A DNA stretch of 64,000 nucleotides from Siphonodentalium dalli. Lineage: Eukaryota; Mollusca; Scaphopoda; Gadilida; Siphonodentaliidae. Location: assembly GCA_032622095.1 (NCBI GenBank), contig CP136069.1:182267122-182331121 (forward strand), written 5' to 3'. Both the position numbers and the translations under genes were made by a program. The notes under the pieces were generated by a model. The model was not told where the DNA came from. It worked only from the letters and a program-made list of their open reading frames with translations, and searched no databases. Below, in pieces: positions 62,501 through 64,000 of this stretch. The first letter of the stretch is position 1. Each line of letters opens with the position of its first letter.

Positions 62501-64000
62501 CCCAGCGGATGGAGGGCGTAACAGATGCTCGTGTACCAGCGGATGGAGGGCGTAACATATGCTCGTGTACCAGCGGATGAAGGGCGTAACAGATGCCCGT
62601 GTACCAGCGGATGGAGGGCGTAACATATGCCCGTGTACCAGATGATGAAGGCCGTAACATATGCTCGTGTACCAGTGGATGGAGGGCGTAACATATGCCC
62701 GTGTACCAGCGGATGGAGGACGTAACATATGCTCGTGTACCAGCGGATGGAGGGCGTAACAGATGCTCGTGTACCAGCGGATGGAGGGCGTAACAGATGC
62801 TCGTGTACCAGCTGATGAAGGGCGTAACATATGCTCGTGTACCAGTGGATGGAGGGCGTAACATATGCCCGTGTACCAGCGGATGGAGGACGTAACATAT
62901 GCTCGTGTACCAGCGGATGGAGGACGTAACATATGCCCGTGTACCAGCGGATGGGGGCGTAACAGATGCTCGTGTACCAGCGGATGAAGGGCGTAACAGA
63001 TGCTCGTGTACCAGCGGATGGAAGGCGTAACAGATGCTCGTGTACCAGCGGATGGATGGCGTAACAGATGCTCGTGTACCAGCGTATGGAAGGCGTAACA
63101 TATGATCGTGTACCAGCGGATGGAGGGCGTAACATATGCTCGTGTACCAGCGGATGAAGGGCGTAACAGATGCTCGTGTACCAGCGGATGGAGGGCGTAA
63201 CAGATGCTCGTGTACCAGCGGATGGAGGTCGTAACAGATGGTCGTGTACCAGCGGATGGAGGGCGTAACAGATGCTCGTGTACCAGCGGGTGGAGGGCGT
63301 AACAGATGCCCGTGTACCAGCGGATGGAGGGCGTAACAGATGCTCGTGTACCAGTGGATGGAGGGCCTAACAGATGCTCGTGTACCAGCGGATGCAGTGC
63401 GTAACATATGGTCGTGTACCAGTGGATGGAGGGCGTGACAGATGCTCGTGCACCAGCGGATGGAGGGCGTAACAGATGCTCGTGTACCAGCGGATGGAGG
63501 GCGTAACAGATGCTCGTGTACCAGCGGATGAAGGGCGTAAAATATGCTCGTGTACCAATGGATGGAGGGCGTAACAGATGCCCGTGTACCAGCGGATGAA
63601 GGGCGTAACATATAATCGTGTACCAGCGGATGGAGGGCGTATCAGATGCCCGTGTACCAGCGGATGGAGGGCGTAACAGATGCTCGTGTACCAGCGGATG
63701 GAGGGCGTAACAGATGCTCGTGTACCAATGGATGAAGGGCGTAACAGATGCTCGTGTACCAATGGATGGAGGGCGTAACATATGCCCGTGTACCAGCGGA
63801 CGAAGGGCGTAACATATAATCGTGTACCAGCGGTTGAAGGGCGTAAAAGATGCCCGTGTACCAGCGGATGGAGGGCGTAACAGATGCTCGTGTACCAGCG
63901 GATGGAGGGCGTAACAGATGCTCGTGTACCAATGGATGAAGGGCGTAACAGATGCTCGTGTACCAGCGGATGAAGGGCGTAACAGATGCTCGTGTACCAG
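62501..64000. repeat. 34-bp minisatellite, about 44 units, running off the window
   Basis: Unit GTACCAGCGGATGGAGGGCG + TAACAGATGCTCGT. Length is almost constant (one unit near 62950 is shorter). The minus strand has no stop in any frame of the unit, producing open frames of up to 458 codons with a 34-residue period (LLRPPSAGTRASVTPSIRWY...). I treat these frames as by-products. Confidence 0.95.

Noticed and set aside
62405-63781. 458-codon minus-strand ORF with a 34-residue repeat
   Set aside because: It lies wholly in a 34-bp tandem array, and all three minus frames are open. There is no unique domain and no splice or promoter context; best read as a by-product of a stop-free unit.
62501-64000. 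TAL-effector-like 34-residue repeats or a CRISPR array
   Set aside because: The 34-residue period is just 34 bp times three frames. Units are contiguous with no spacers, so it is neither TAL-like nor CRISPR.

Overview
This is a window of animal nuclear DNA: spliced genes, long introns, AT-rich sequence and very many short repeats. No operon, bacterial gene, rRNA, free-standing tRNA gene or CRISPR array is visible. The TE mix (tRNA-derived SINE with an ATCA-type tail, mollusc-like LINE tails, Crypton-like recombinase, foldback MITEs) fits a marine lophotrochozoan, perhaps a mollusc; that is inference.

Layout. 1-1711 (+) holds the last three exons of a BTB/POZ-domain gene, entering from the left. 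It ends tail-to-tail with a minus-strand gene whose last seven exons run from 34382 down to 7632. All six internal introns join in consistent phase to give a 607-residue C-terminal part with two tandem cyclic-nucleotide-binding domains (CNBD2-like). The first domain keeps its phosphate-binding cassette; the second has lost it. The 5' end of this gene was not found.

The introns of this gene are stuffed with repeats. They hold hairpin MITEs, a piggyBac-like MITE, a Crypton-like tyrosine recombinase ORF with one in-frame stop (23536-25275, minus), a LINE reverse transcriptase relic (about 30.5-31 kb) and a 31-bp minisatellite. Most striking is a 52-bp tandem array (32362-34320) whose unit is a copy of the gene's own exon end plus its 5' splice site. 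It is split by a Tc1/mariner-like MITE with a readable TA target duplication.

From 34.4 to 64 kb I find no convincing host gene. The region holds three copies of an unclassified element (two of 2.8 kb, nearly identical), three more piggyBac-like MITEs, a 1.2-kb hAT-like hairpin, SINEs, LINE tails, and four tandem arrays (16, 41, about 32 and 34 bp), the last running off the right edge.

The best candidate for something undescribed is the exon/splice-donor minisatellite: 21 extra donor sites lie in tandem just downstream of the real one.
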